A DNA stretch of 64,000 nucleotides, taken from contig CAZXLD010000014.1 of the NCBI GenBank assembly GCA_964641965.1, positions 1-64,000 of the forward strand. Reading direction: 5' to 3'. The translations under genes and the position numbers were made by a program. Origin of the DNA: JAJDFU01 sp964641965. GTDB lineage: Bacteria > Bacteroidota > Bacteroidia > Chitinophagales > Saprospiraceae. The notes under the pieces are model-generated. The model had not been told where the DNA came from and made no database searches. It worked only from the letters and a program-made list of their open reading frames with translations. This document shows positions 27,801-35,302 of this stretch, piece after piece (within the stretch, counting starts at the first letter, position 1; every line of letters starts with the position of its first letter).

Positions 27801-27997
27801 GCAACAGCATTGGAGCGACCGCCACGGTAGGGGCCTACATTGCGCCAAGACAGGCCCTGCAGGTAGGCTTCATCCCAAGGGGAGCCTTGAGCGGTAAGGT
27901 CATTCAGATGGAAAATGGGAGTACTACCAATACCGCAAATCAGGAGAATTGGAAAAAATAAGGATCCGATGTTGGGAATATGTAATATGAAATGCAT
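24803..27997 (-). CDS. Secreted sortilin/VPS10-like BNR beta-propeller protein
   Basis: A 1064-aa exported protein with an N-terminal hydrophobic signal and many repeats of the Asp-box type (S-x-D-x-G-x-[ST]-W), for example YKSMDAGATWSHIG, YRSRDGGVTWTQV and LKSIDGGQSWEEIS, over roughly residues 55-730. These build a large VPS10/sortilin-like or glycosidase-like propeller. The opening SWRNVGPYRGGRSNAVAGV is typical of a widespread Bacteroidota family annotated as glycosyl hydrolase or VPS10-domain protein. The last 300 residues include an Fn3-like region (NRFHWDLRKS) and a coiled coil. There is no T9SS domain. Activity is unproven. Confidence 0.85.
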   Translation of the reverse strand: MHFILHIPNIGSLFFPILLICGIGSTPIFHLNDLTAQGSPWDEAYLQGLSWRNVGPYRGGRSNAVAGVENQPLTYYMGSTGGGVWKTEDAGANWTNISDKFFKTGSVGAIAVAPSDPNVIYVGMGEHAVRGVMTSAGDGVYKSMDAGATWSHIGLENAHHIAAIVIHPTDHNLVYVAVQGAVYGPSETRGIYRSRDGGVTWTQVLFVDEQTGACDLSLDKHNPRILYAGFWDHQRKPWEIRSGGPGSGIYKTTDGGDQWQPLKEGLPKDMGKVAVSVSPANPNTVYANIEAEEGGVFRSDNSGKSWVRTTGDRRTITRAWYYTEIFADPVNPQQVYVLNAQMLKSIDGGKSFTPIPNPHSDQHDLWINPHNPENLILANDGGGCVSFNGGASWSTQNNQPTAQFYRVITDRQFPYHIYGGQQDNSTVDIASRSNGRGISFRDWKPVSGGESAFLAFDPDNPSRIYGNSIQGFIDVYDQQTGLIKDIMPYPSVNLGTMPKEMKYRFNWNNPLIADPFAPGTIYQGAQLVLKSIDGGQSWEEISPDLTRNDTTYQGPGGIPFTNEAAGGENYNTISYLEASERQQGILWAGSDDGLVHITQDGGDSWKNVTPTGLEESLINAIDASPHRDGSALVTVTRYKFMDHAPMVFFTNDYGATWARLDTGLPKDEFVRVVREDPDQAGLFFAGTERGIYLSSDYGASWHPIQLDLPHLPVTDLTYADNDLVISTAGRGFWILDDINPIRQWSTTADTTTALLFSPSDQIRFWSGAGEKAPKGMGQTQPDGIPVTYFLPAHEDSVALELVILDANNKEVNRFSNTADPAFKTFTGGPPKPALLPAKKGINRFHWDLRKSTLPAIDNRFMFGNYGGSHVAPGTYTLQLIFDGDTLSQSCQLLPDPRIKAFMADYQAQQQQLSEIEGMAEAITHSVNQVQQVKRQFDGLHQQLKAREDAGDLTNKAESLSKRLGKWEEGMVQPKQKTFQDVINFPNRLMAELLQLKDRADTHDPFITEGVSTRYKDLRSEWSAYRAQLKAMIEEVDAFNEMYKEKALPVILIPEAESVQPDRMD

Positions 27998-28098
27998 GCG
28001 TAAAAAATTTTACCTAAGTGCTTTAGGCTGTGTTAATTTCACGCAAAAGGTAAGAAAACCCTTTAATACGGTAGGATTGAAAGAGAAAATGGTGGGGC

Positions 28099-28704
28099 CT
28101 AAAGTATATTTAAACGGATCAATTGCTCTTTCAGAAGGGAAGGGTTTTTAAAGTAAAGTGCTTGAAGACCAACGGATTGAGCACCTTCTACATTGGCTGG
28201 GCTGTCATCTATAAAAATTGCCTTTTCTCGGTCAAATTTGTATCGCTCGATCAGCAATTCATAAATACGTTGGTCTGGCTTTACCAGCTTTTCTTCTCCA
28301 GAAACCAGAATGCCTTCGAATTTGGTTAACCAGGCAAAGCGTTCCAGCGCAATTGGAAAAGTCTCGTGCGACCAATTGGTGAGGGCAAGCAACCGATGCG
28401 TTCCCCGTTGATGTAGCGTCTCCAAAATTTCTACAGTACCGTCGATCTGTCCACTGATCATTTCCGGCCACCGCTCGGCATAAGCCCTTATCCATTCTGC
28501 TTTATCGGGATAACTTTCAATAAGTTGCTCCGTAGCTTCCTCCCAAGTCCTGCCTGCATCTTGTTGGCCATTCCAAGCTGAAGTGGTTACCGTAGCCAGG
28601 AAATGCTCCATTTCCTCCTCCTTGGGGATCAGCTTTCGGTACAGGTATCTAGGATTCCAATCGATTAGTACGCCGCCCAGGTCAAAGACAACCGTTTCTA
28701 CCAT
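28099..28704 (-). CDS. HAD-superfamily phosphatase, subfamily IA
   Basis: A cytoplasmic hydrolase of 201 aa. HAD motif I is VVFDLGGVLIDWN with nucleophile D8 (the second acidic position is replaced by G, as in the YihX/epoxide-hydrolase-N group), motif II is LALTNWS, and motif III-IV is EEKLVKPDQRIY then AIFIDDSPANVEGA. That pattern fits YihX-like sugar phosphatases or related HAD-IA members. The start is taken as ATG 28704; the frame has a TTG two codons earlier. Substrate unknown. Confidence 0.88.
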   Translation of the reverse strand: MVETVVFDLGGVLIDWNPRYLYRKLIPKEEEMEHFLATVTTSAWNGQQDAGRTWEEATEQLIESYPDKAEWIRAYAERWPEMISGQIDGTVEILETLHQRGTHRLLALTNWSHETFPIALERFAWLTKFEGILVSGEEKLVKPDQRIYELLIERYKFDREKAIFIDDSPANVEGAQSVGLQALYFKNPSLLKEQLIRLNIL

Positions 28705-28807
28705 GATCAAGTTGGTTATTATGGCTGCTCGAAAGTAAGGATATTTAAGCTATCTGGCCCAGATCATATTACCCTAAGGAAAAAGTAGAGAAGGCAAACG
28801 GTTTTGC

Positions 28808-28815
28808 TACATTTA
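28808..28815 (+). promoter_or_regulatory. Candidate -7 element (TAnnTTTG type) for rimK-like gene
   Basis: TACATTTA lies 6 bp upstream of the chosen ATG at 28822. If it is used, the transcript would have almost no leader. Confidence 0.4.
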
Positions 28816-28821
28816 TCACGG

Positions 28822-29730
28822 ATGCGAATCGTTATACTTTCAAGAGGACCGTTTTTATATTCCACCCAGAGCCTGCATCTGGCTGCCAGGAAGCGGGGCC
28901 ATGCAGTCACTGTCTTAGACCATACAGACTGCACGGTAGTGGTAAGATCAGGTAGTTCGGTATTGCTTAATGAGGGAAATAGCATTCAGGGAATAAATGG
29001 AATAATTCCCCGTATAGGACCTTCAGTTACAAATATCGGAGCTTCAATCATACAGCATTTAGTCAGCCAAGGCGCTATTTCAGTGGTTTCTGCCGACGGC
29101 TTGCTGCGCGCCAGGGATAAATTTCAATGTCTCCAGCAGTTTGCTGAAAAAGATATCGCAGTTCCCAAATCCGCTTTGGTAGGGAGTTTGGGCCATGTAG
29201 CCTCTATCGTCGAACTGCTTGGTGGTTTCCCGATTGTTTTAAAATTACAAGGTCTTACCCATGGAAATGGAGTCCTGCTTATGGAAACCTTATCTCAGTT
29301 ACAGTCCACCATGGAAGCTTTTTTACATCTCAGACAACAAGTTTTGCTTCAGGAATACATAAAAGAGGCTAATGGAGTCGATATCCGGGCGTTGGTGGTA
29401 GGGGACAAGGTAGTGGCGGCAATGGAGCGAAAGGCAAAGGAGGGAGAGTTCAGAGCCAACCTGCATCAAGGTGGCGTTGGATCTCCAGTAGAATTGACAA
29501 AAAGGGAAAACAAGATGGCTGTAAAGGCTGCCAGATTTCTGGGGCTTGAAGTGGCAGGAGTCGATTTCCTTAGATCTTCAAAAGGTCCCCTTGTACTGGA
29601 AGTCAACGCTTCTCCAGGTTTGGAGGGGATAGAGAAGGTAACAGGCGTCAATGTGTCGGACAAGATCATTCTACGATTGGAGGAATTGATTCGGACTAAG
29701 CGGATAAGGTATGAAGATACGCATCCATAA
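28822..29730 (+). CDS. RimK-family ATP-grasp ligase
   Basis: A 302-aa ATP-grasp enzyme of the RimK family, which adds glutamate or similar residues to ribosomal protein S6 or other acceptors. It shows an N-terminal preATP-grasp domain (MRIVILSRGP), then SADGLLRARDKFQCLQQF, the ATP-binding strand VLKLQGLTHGNGV, LLQEYIKEANGVDIRALVVG and the metal site LEVNASPGLEGIE. The start is at 28822, where the conserved domain begins. It overlaps by 20 bp a zinc-dependent deacylase gene, a pairing seen repeatedly in bacteria and consistent with a shared modification pathway. The acceptor here cannot be told from sequence. Confidence 0.9.
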   Translation: MRIVILSRGPFLYSTQSLHLAARKRGHAVTVLDHTDCTVVVRSGSSVLLNEGNSIQGINGIIPRIGPSVTNIGASIIQHLVSQGAISVVSADGLLRARDKFQCLQQFAEKDIAVPKSALVGSLGHVASIVELLGGFPIVLKLQGLTHGNGVLLMETLSQLQSTMEAFLHLRQQVLLQEYIKEANGVDIRALVVGDKVVAAMERKAKEGEFRANLHQGGVGSPVELTKRENKMAVKAARFLGLEVAGVDFLRSSKGPLVLEVNASPGLEGIEKVTGVNVSDKIILRLEELIRTKRIRYEDTHP

Positions 29731-30652
29731 TACCACGGTCCTGCCAGGGGAAAGGGTCGCAATAAATATCCCTGCGGGCCGGCTTCCTACCGGACGACAG
29801 GTCGTGGTTAGGCTTCAGGTATGCAGAGGACCTTCGGATGGACCGTGTGTGCTTTTCATGGGCGGAATGCATGGAGATGAAATTAATGGAGTGGAGATTG
29901 TTCGTCGGATCTTGTCGGCTGCCTGGATGGATCAGTTGAAAGCGGGAACCATTATTGCCATTCCGCTACTAAATGTGTACGGTTTCATCAATAATTGCCG
30001 TGAGGTTCCTGGGGGAAAGGATATCAATCGTAGTTTTCCGGGAAGTAGCCGGGGGTCTATGGCAGCTCGTCTGGCGGCCATTTTAAGTAAAAAAATATTG
30101 CCCTGGATCGATTGGGGAATAGACTTTCATACCGGCTCTGGCCAAATTTACAATTACCCGCAGCTACGGTTTTCTCCTGGCGATGAAAAGGCCAAAGCAT
30201 TGGCCAATGATTTTGCCGTTCCCTTTCTACTTCCCAAAGCTCCTATTGCCAAATCAATGCGACGCATTTTCCTGAATCAGGGAAAATCCATTTTGATTTA
30301 CGAAGGAGGCGAGAACCAGCGGTTAGATGAATTTTCCATAGATCGTGGGGTAGCAGGAGCGCATCGGTTGCTCGTCAGCCAAGGTATGTTGCAAGAGCAA
30401 GATATTGCGCGTTCTACCGGTATGCATATCAAACAAACCACCTGGCTTCGGGCCCCTGCATCGGGAATATTCCAGGCTTATAAAGTATCCGGCCAACCTA
30501 TCGGAATAGGCGATACTCTGGCTGCCATCTGTCCGCCATTTGAAGAACAGGTCCATTTGGTGCAGTCAAAGGTTTCGGGCTACATAGTTGGACATGCCAA
30601 TGCAGGTCTCGTTCAGCAAGGAGACGCCTTGTTTCATATCGGACAAGTGTAA
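29711..30652 (+). CDS. Succinylglutamate desuccinylase/aspartoacylase family protein
   Basis: A 313-aa zinc hydrolase. The M14-like core has the metal motif MGGMHGDEINGVEIVRRIL (H and E ligands), the second histidine in DFHTGSG and the conserved GGKDINRSFPG arginine loop. A C-terminal lipoyl/barrel-sandwich-like domain follows (SGIFQAYKVSGQPIGIGDTL, VSGYIVGHANAG). Family members remove acyl groups from acyl-amino acids. The overlap with the RimK-like gene suggests it trims or recycles a glutamyl modification, by analogy with the RimK-associated genes of Pseudomonas; this is inference. Confidence 0.88.
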   Translation: MKIRIHNTTVLPGERVAINIPAGRLPTGRQVVVRLQVCRGPSDGPCVLFMGGMHGDEINGVEIVRRILSAAWMDQLKAGTIIAIPLLNVYGFINNCREVPGGKDINRSFPGSSRGSMAARLAAILSKKILPWIDWGIDFHTGSGQIYNYPQLRFSPGDEKAKALANDFAVPFLLPKAPIAKSMRRIFLNQGKSILIYEGGENQRLDEFSIDRGVAGAHRLLVSQGMLQEQDIARSTGMHIKQTTWLRAPASGIFQAYKVSGQPIGIGDTLAAICPPFEEQVHLVQSKVSGYIVGHANAGLVQQGDALFHIGQV

Positions 30653-30669
30653 GGTTTTATCTTTTCCTG

Positions 30670-30713
30670 AGCCTCTATGGATTTCATCTGTTAATTTCTG
30701 ACAGGGGCTTTTT
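30670..30713 (+). terminator. Probable intrinsic terminator
   Basis: The arms agcctct and aggggct pair over 7 bp with one wobble, enclose a smaller ctgt/acag hairpin, and are followed by five Ts. It lies 17 bp after the aspartoacylase-like gene. Confidence 0.55.
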
Positions 30714-30742
30714 ACTTTTGATCTTCTACAAAAAAGAGGTGT

Positions 30743-31279
30743 TTGCAATCGACAATTACTCGTTCTTTACGCCAATTTAGAAGCTACCACAGATATCTGG
30801 GACTGGCTTTGGCCTTACTGCTCTTGTTGAGTGCCTTAACTGGAATTTTACTCGCCTGGAAGAAACAATCGGACCTACTCCAACCACCTACTCAAAAAGG
30901 AGCCCAACCAGGACTGGTGGAATGGCTTCCATTGGATCAATTGGGTGAAATTGCTCAAAGTGCCCTTCTGAAAGAAGGAATGGAATTGGAAGATGCAGTC
31001 ATTGATCGCATGGACATTCGTCCGGGAAAGGGGATCGTAAAAATTCTTTTCAAAGAAGGTTGGTGGGAGGTACAGGTAGACGGGACATCCGGGAAGGTGC
31101 TTTCCATCGCTCGTCGGCACTCTGATTGGATTGAAAAAGTACACGATGGATCCATTATCTCGGAAGGCTTTAAGTTGCTATCCATGAATATACTAGGGTT
31201 TGGGATCTTATTGTTGATCACAACTGGAATTTGGTTGTGGTACGGTCCCAGGTTGTTTCGAAAGCTTCGGAGAAAATAG
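30743..31279 (+). CDS. PepSY-domain membrane protein
   Basis: A 178-aa protein of the PepSY-associated TM family with two transmembrane helices (about 19-39 and 150-168) framing a periplasmic PepSY-like domain (VKILFKEGWWEVQVDGTSGK). Family members accompany iron-siderophore reductases or regulate peptidases. No in-frame ATG precedes the conserved HRYLGLALALLLLLSALTG, so TTG at 30743 with an upstream agaggtg purine tract is the likely start. It is not next to a TonB receptor, so an iron role is not supported by neighbours. Confidence 0.82.
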   Translation: MQSTITRSLRQFRSYHRYLGLALALLLLLSALTGILLAWKKQSDLLQPPTQKGAQPGLVEWLPLDQLGEIAQSALLKEGMELEDAVIDRMDIRPGKGIVKILFKEGWWEVQVDGTSGKVLSIARRHSDWIEKVHDGSIISEGFKLLSMNILGFGILLLITTGIWLWYGPRLFRKLRRK

Positions 31280-31399
31280 CTGTGCCTTCAATTTAGGCGC
31301 TGGTTGACTGGGTAAATCTGATCCAACATGGGGTTGGAAATCTTTGTAAGAGTCTCTATTTAGTCTTTCGGACCATCTTCTGCCCATAAATTCAGGCTA

Positions 31400-32005
31400 A
31401 TGCAGGCAAACCAGATAGGTATCTTAATTCTGGCCGCAGGAGGGTCCAAACGGCTGGGTTTTCCTAAACAACTCCTCTACCTGAATGGACAAAGTTTGCT
31501 AAAACGAGTAATCGGCCTGGCCTTGCAAATAAAGAATTCCGCCGTCCTTACAATTCTGGGCGCCTACGCTGAGCAACTGAAACCTGAAATTGAAGATTTA
31601 CCTGTTCGAGTCCTACTGAATGAGGAATGGGAGAACGGACAAAGTACTTCAGTGAAAATGGGTGTTGAAGCCCTTTCTTCTTGTGACGCTGTATTGATCC
31701 TGGTTACGGATCAGGTAGCACTAAACAAAAGATGGCTTTCCGAGTTTTTACAAGCTGCAGCATCTAAATCGTCTGCTATTTGGATGGCAGAATACGGAAA
31801 TGGTGTCTGCGGGGTACCTCTTTTCCTACCACAAAGGTATTTTGGTCTTGTTGATAAACTACACGGAGATCAAGGAATTAAGCGCGTTTTGAGACAAGAA
31901 AGAATGCCATTTTCTACCTTCTTTCTTCCAGACGGAGAACTCGATGTTGATCGGGAATCAGATTTGAAAGCCCTCCATGCAAAGGGATATTTCCTTCGTC
32001 GATAA
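31400..32005 (+). CDS. MobA/MocA-like nucleotidyltransferase
   Basis: A 201-aa cytoplasmic NTP-transferase. The N-terminal nucleotide-binding loop is LAAGGSKRLGFPKQLL, followed by VLLNEEWENGQSTSVKMGV and the metal motif LVTDQVAL. This is the pattern of MocA (molybdenum cofactor cytidylyltransferase), in which the usual LGDQP is often written VTDQP; here the proline is replaced by V. No molybdoenzyme gene is nearby, so the exact substrate is uncertain. Confidence 0.85.
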   Translation: MQANQIGILILAAGGSKRLGFPKQLLYLNGQSLLKRVIGLALQIKNSAVLTILGAYAEQLKPEIEDLPVRVLLNEEWENGQSTSVKMGVEALSSCDAVLILVTDQVALNKRWLSEFLQAAASKSSAIWMAEYGNGVCGVPLFLPQRYFGLVDKLHGDQGIKRVLRQERMPFSTFFLPDGELDVDRESDLKALHAKGYFLRR

Positions 32006-32042
32006 AAATGATTGAAACGTAGGAAACTTTAAAACCTATTAT

Positions 32043-32072
32043 TGTTTCCTGTGTTTTTTGCATTTACCTTTG
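32043..32072 (+). promoter_or_regulatory. Bacteroidota-type promoter of the efflux operon
   Basis: An exact -7 element TACCTTTG (32065-32072) is preceded, with a 19-bp spacer, by a -33 element TTG at 32043-32045. The TetR-family start codon lies 17 bp after the -7 element. This is the best-spaced promoter I find in the window. Confidence 0.7.
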
Positions 32073-32089
32073 TGGCGCAATTTTTTACC

Positions 32090-32728
32090 ATGGAGCCAAT
32101 TCGGCAGACCGATCAGAAGGAACAGATCCTGGGCAAAGCTACTTCCTTATTCATCCGATATGGAATCAAATCGATTTCCATGGATGATCTGGCCCGTGAG
32201 TTGGGCATCTCGAAAAAGACCTTATACCAGTATGTGGAAAACAAAGCTGATTTAATTCAGCAGGTTTTCCAGCGCCGGATCAATGGGGAAACAGCCTTAA
32301 TGGCCCAATTTCAGGAAGATGCCGAAGATGCTATTGACGAAATGCTACGCTTGGCACGCTATGTGATTGGCGTATTGCGCGAAATATCCCCCACCACTGT
32401 ATATGACTTACAAAAATACTATCGGAACATCTGGGTAAAGACCGAATCGCTCCGACAACAATTCGTTTTTGAAATCATTCGAGAAAACCTCAGAAGAGGC
32501 ATGAAACAAGGGTTATATCGGGAAAATATGAATCCCGACATTATTGCGAAGTTGTATGTAGCCAAGACTTCTTTGGTGGCGGACAATGAATTTTTTCCTG
32601 CGGCTGAATACAACATGGAATCCCTTTTCCGGGAATACTTTACCTATCACATTTATGGAATCGCTTCTCCGAAGGGACTTCGGCTGCTGGAGACCCATTT
32701 GGAATCAGCGATAAACTCAATTGATTAA
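32090..32728 (+). CDS. TetR/AcrR-family transcriptional regulator
   Basis: A 212-aa repressor-type regulator. The N-terminal HTH is clear (KEQILGKATSLFIRYGIKSI, then SMDDLARELGISKKTLYQYV), with a ligand-binding C-terminal helical domain. The start is at ATG 32090, just after the promoter. It is the first gene of an efflux operon (TolC, adaptor, RND pump), 17 bp upstream of the TolC-like gene. By analogy with AcrR it probably represses the operon and is released by pump substrates. Confidence 0.92.
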   Translation: MEPIRQTDQKEQILGKATSLFIRYGIKSISMDDLARELGISKKTLYQYVENKADLIQQVFQRRINGETALMAQFQEDAEDAIDEMLRLARYVIGVLREISPTTVYDLQKYYRNIWVKTESLRQQFVFEIIRENLRRGMKQGLYRENMNPDIIAKLYVAKTSLVADNEFFPAAEYNMESLFREYFTYHIYGIASPKGLRLLETHLESAINSID

Positions 32729-32745
32729 TCCAAGCACTCCCTTAA

Positions 32746-34089
32746 ATGACATTCAGGACATTACTTCTTGCCATTGCCTTTTCCACGGCTTGTTTCGGCC
32801 TAGCCGAAGCACAAATTACCACCATGACTTTGGATCAGGCAGTTGAATTTGCCTGGAATAACAATACCCAGATCCGGCAGAAACAGATCGAAATTGCGGA
32901 TGCGGATCAGCAGGTGCTTGAAAATCAGGCATTTGGGATTCCTCAGTTAAGTGCACGAGCTGACTATACCCGATATTTGGTCGTGCCACAACAACCCATT
33001 CCGGAGACCTTTCGCCTAGGGTTCGAGGCTGTATTACCGGATACCGTAACTGTTCCTAACAGTGCTGCCTTTTTCCTGAAGAATAATTTCACGGCGTCTA
33101 TTGACCTGGATGCAATGGTATTTGATGCCCGATTTTTTATTGGGCTGAAAGCCGCCAAACAATTCAGGACGTTGGTTACCCAGGAACTTGAATCGGAAAA
33201 GCGCAATGTCCGATCGGATGTGGTAAATGCTTATTTGCCAATCTTATTGATCAATCAATCCATCCGAATATTAGATAGCAATATCACGATTGTGGATAAG
33301 CTATTGTTCGAAACAGATCAGCTGTTCCAGGCAGGGTTTGCCGAACAACTGGATGTAGACCGACAAACGTTGGCCCTTTCCAATCTAAAGACCCAGAAAG
33401 CATCTTTGGAAGGTCAACGCACTACAGCGCTCAATCGCCTGAAATACACTATTGGTTTTCCAGTCGAAGATGATTTGGAAATCCTGGAAACGATGGAGGG
33501 GCTCCTGGCTTTTGCGAGTGAAAATGATCTTACGGGTGAATTTGATTTGAATCGACGGCCGGATTTTGTCCTCACGCAGGAAGCTGTTCGAATCAACGAT
33601 GTCCGAATAGCTGTGGAACGCTCCGAATATTTTCCGAGGATGCGTGCCTTTGCTTCGGCCCAAGAAGCTTATCAGGGAAATACATCGGAAGATGATTTTT
33701 GGGCGCCTAATGTCTTCGTTGGAGCCTCCTTGAGCATTCCCATTTTTAGTGGATTGGAACGGAAGGCGAAAGTGGAGCGTGCCCGCCTGGCTAAAGCCAA
33801 TGTGGAGGTCCAGCAGCAGGATTTAATACGGGCGATTCGCCTTGAAGTATCGGCCACTCGTAACGATTACAATACCGCCTTGCAAGCTTATGAAGAGCAG
33901 CAGAAAAACCTGAGATTGGCTGAACGGATCTACAATACCACAGAAATAAAATATAGTGAAGGCGTTGGTAGCAGTGTAGAAGTGGTGCAGGCCCAACAGG
34001 GCTTGTACGATGCACAACGCAATTATTTGCAAGCTACCTATGATCTTGTATTGGCTAAGCAAAATCTTGATATCGCGCTCGGTAATTAA
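32746..34089 (+). CDS. TolC-family outer-membrane efflux protein
   Basis: A 447-aa outer-membrane channel with signal peptide (about 1-24, ending GLAEAQ) and two OEP repeats. Long amphipathic helices are seen, for example ITTMTLDQAVEFAWNNNTQI at the start and VGSSVEVVQAQQGLYDAQRN near the end. It forms the exit duct of the tripartite pump encoded with the next two genes. It follows the TetR gene by 17 bp and precedes the adaptor by 43 bp. Confidence 0.93.
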   Translation: MTFRTLLLAIAFSTACFGLAEAQITTMTLDQAVEFAWNNNTQIRQKQIEIADADQQVLENQAFGIPQLSARADYTRYLVVPQQPIPETFRLGFEAVLPDTVTVPNSAAFFLKNNFTASIDLDAMVFDARFFIGLKAAKQFRTLVTQELESEKRNVRSDVVNAYLPILLINQSIRILDSNITIVDKLLFETDQLFQAGFAEQLDVDRQTLALSNLKTQKASLEGQRTTALNRLKYTIGFPVEDDLEILETMEGLLAFASENDLTGEFDLNRRPDFVLTQEAVRINDVRIAVERSEYFPRMRAFASAQEAYQGNTSEDDFWAPNVFVGASLSIPIFSGLERKAKVERARLAKANVEVQQQDLIRAIRLEVSATRNDYNTALQAYEEQQKNLRLAERIYNTTEIKYSEGVGSSVEVVQAQQGLYDAQRNYLQATYDLVLAKQNLDIALGN

Positions 34090-34132
34090 TTATCCTAAGA
34101 AATCGACCCGCAAGGGGGAAAACAAACTCAGC

Positions 34133-35302
34133 ATGAGAATCAATTACAGCTTACTCCTTTTGATCCTGTTTACGGCGGCTTGCCAGTCTTCCGTGGACCA
34201 ATGGCCGGAGGACCTTGAGGGCAAGAAAAAACTCCTCAAAACCAAGCGACAGGAACTGGCAAGCCTGACTAAAGAGGTAGATCAGCTTCAAACTGAAATA
34301 AATACCCTGGAGCCCAACCTAGCCAATCAAGGAAAGTTGGTCACCACCAGTTTACTGGCCAAGCGCGATTTTGAACATTTTGTAGAAATTCAAGGAACAG
34401 TGCGGCCCGGAAAAACGGTCAATATTGCGGCAGAGGTACCCGGGCAAATCCTTCAAGTAGCAGTAGAAGAAGGTGATCGGGTGATAAAAGGCCAGTTGAT
34501 CGCTGAATTGGACTTGGAACAGATCACCAAGCAGATGGAGGAGGTAGAAGTTGCCCTTTCCTTGGCCAATACGGTATATGAGCGGCAAAAGCGGCTGTGG
34601 GAACAGAATATTGGGTCCGAGATTCAATTCCTCGAAGCGGAGAACAATAAGGAACGTTTAGAAAAGAATATGGATGCGCTACGTGTGCAGATGAGACGAT
34701 CCAAGATATTCAGTCCAATCACAGGTGTGGTCGATCGCAAGGCCCTTGAGCCCGGTGAATACGCCTCTCCGGGTATGCCGATCGTCCAATTGATTGATTT
34801 GGGCGACCTGAGAGTAGCCGCCGATGTGCCCGAAACTTATTTGCGAGCTGTCCGCATTGGAAAGGAGGTCAGGGTTAGTTTCCCCGCGCTCGATATGGAG
34901 CAAAACGCACGGGTGAGCTTGATCGGAAATACCATCAACAATGCCAACCGGACTTTTAAGGTTGAGGCCAAGGTGAATAATCGTGCTCGCCTGCTCAAGC
35001 CGAACCTGTTATCCATTATGTACCTCCAAGACTTTGCAGAGGAAGATGTTGTAGTTGTAGCTCAAGAGTTGGTGCAGCAAGAGGTGAGTGGAAAAGATTA
35101 TGTATTCGTGAAGGAGGATGGCCCCGATGGCCCCATATCTCGCAAGAAATACGTAGTCACAGGCTCTAGTTACAACAACGAGGTTGTGATACGGGAAGGA
35201 TTGACGGGGGGCGAGGAAATTATTATTCAGGGAGCGCGCGGGTTGACGGATGGGCAGTCCATTCGAATTCAGGAAACAAAAACCGAGGCACACAATGGCT
35301 GA
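34133..35302 (+). CDS. RND efflux periplasmic adaptor (lipoprotein)
   Basis: A 389-aa membrane-fusion protein. The lipoprotein signal ends LFTAAC, so it is anchored in the inner membrane by a lipid. A coiled-coil segment lies right after it (GKKKLLKTKRQELASL), which is unusual at this position. Then come the barrel-sandwich halves (NIAAEVPGQILQVAVEEGDR, KIFSPITGVVDRKALEPGEY), a helical hairpin between them and the beta-barrel and MP domains. ATG 34133 has a strong purine tract (aagggggaaaa) upstream. The last 8 bp overlap the pump gene, indicating translational coupling. Confidence 0.92.
   Translation: MRINYSLLLLILFTAACQSSVDQWPEDLEGKKKLLKTKRQELASLTKEVDQLQTEINTLEPNLANQGKLVTTSLLAKRDFEHFVEIQGTVRPGKTVNIAAEVPGQILQVAVEEGDRVIKGQLIAELDLEQITKQMEEVEVALSLANTVYERQKRLWEQNIGSEIQFLEAENNKERLEKNMDALRVQMRRSKIFSPITGVVDRKALEPGEYASPGMPIVQLIDLGDLRVAADVPETYLRAVRIGKEVRVSFPALDMEQNARVSLIGNTINNANRTFKVEAKVNNRARLLKPNLLSIMYLQDFAEEDVVVVAQELVQQEVSGKDYVFVKEDGPDGPISRKKYVVTGSSYNNEVVIREGLTGGEEIIIQGARGLTDGQSIRIQETKTEAHNG

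Noticed and set aside
27461..27961. 166-aa frame antisense to the sortilin-like gene
   Set aside because: It lies opposite a well-supported long gene and its composition is that of a reversed repeat-rich coding sequence.
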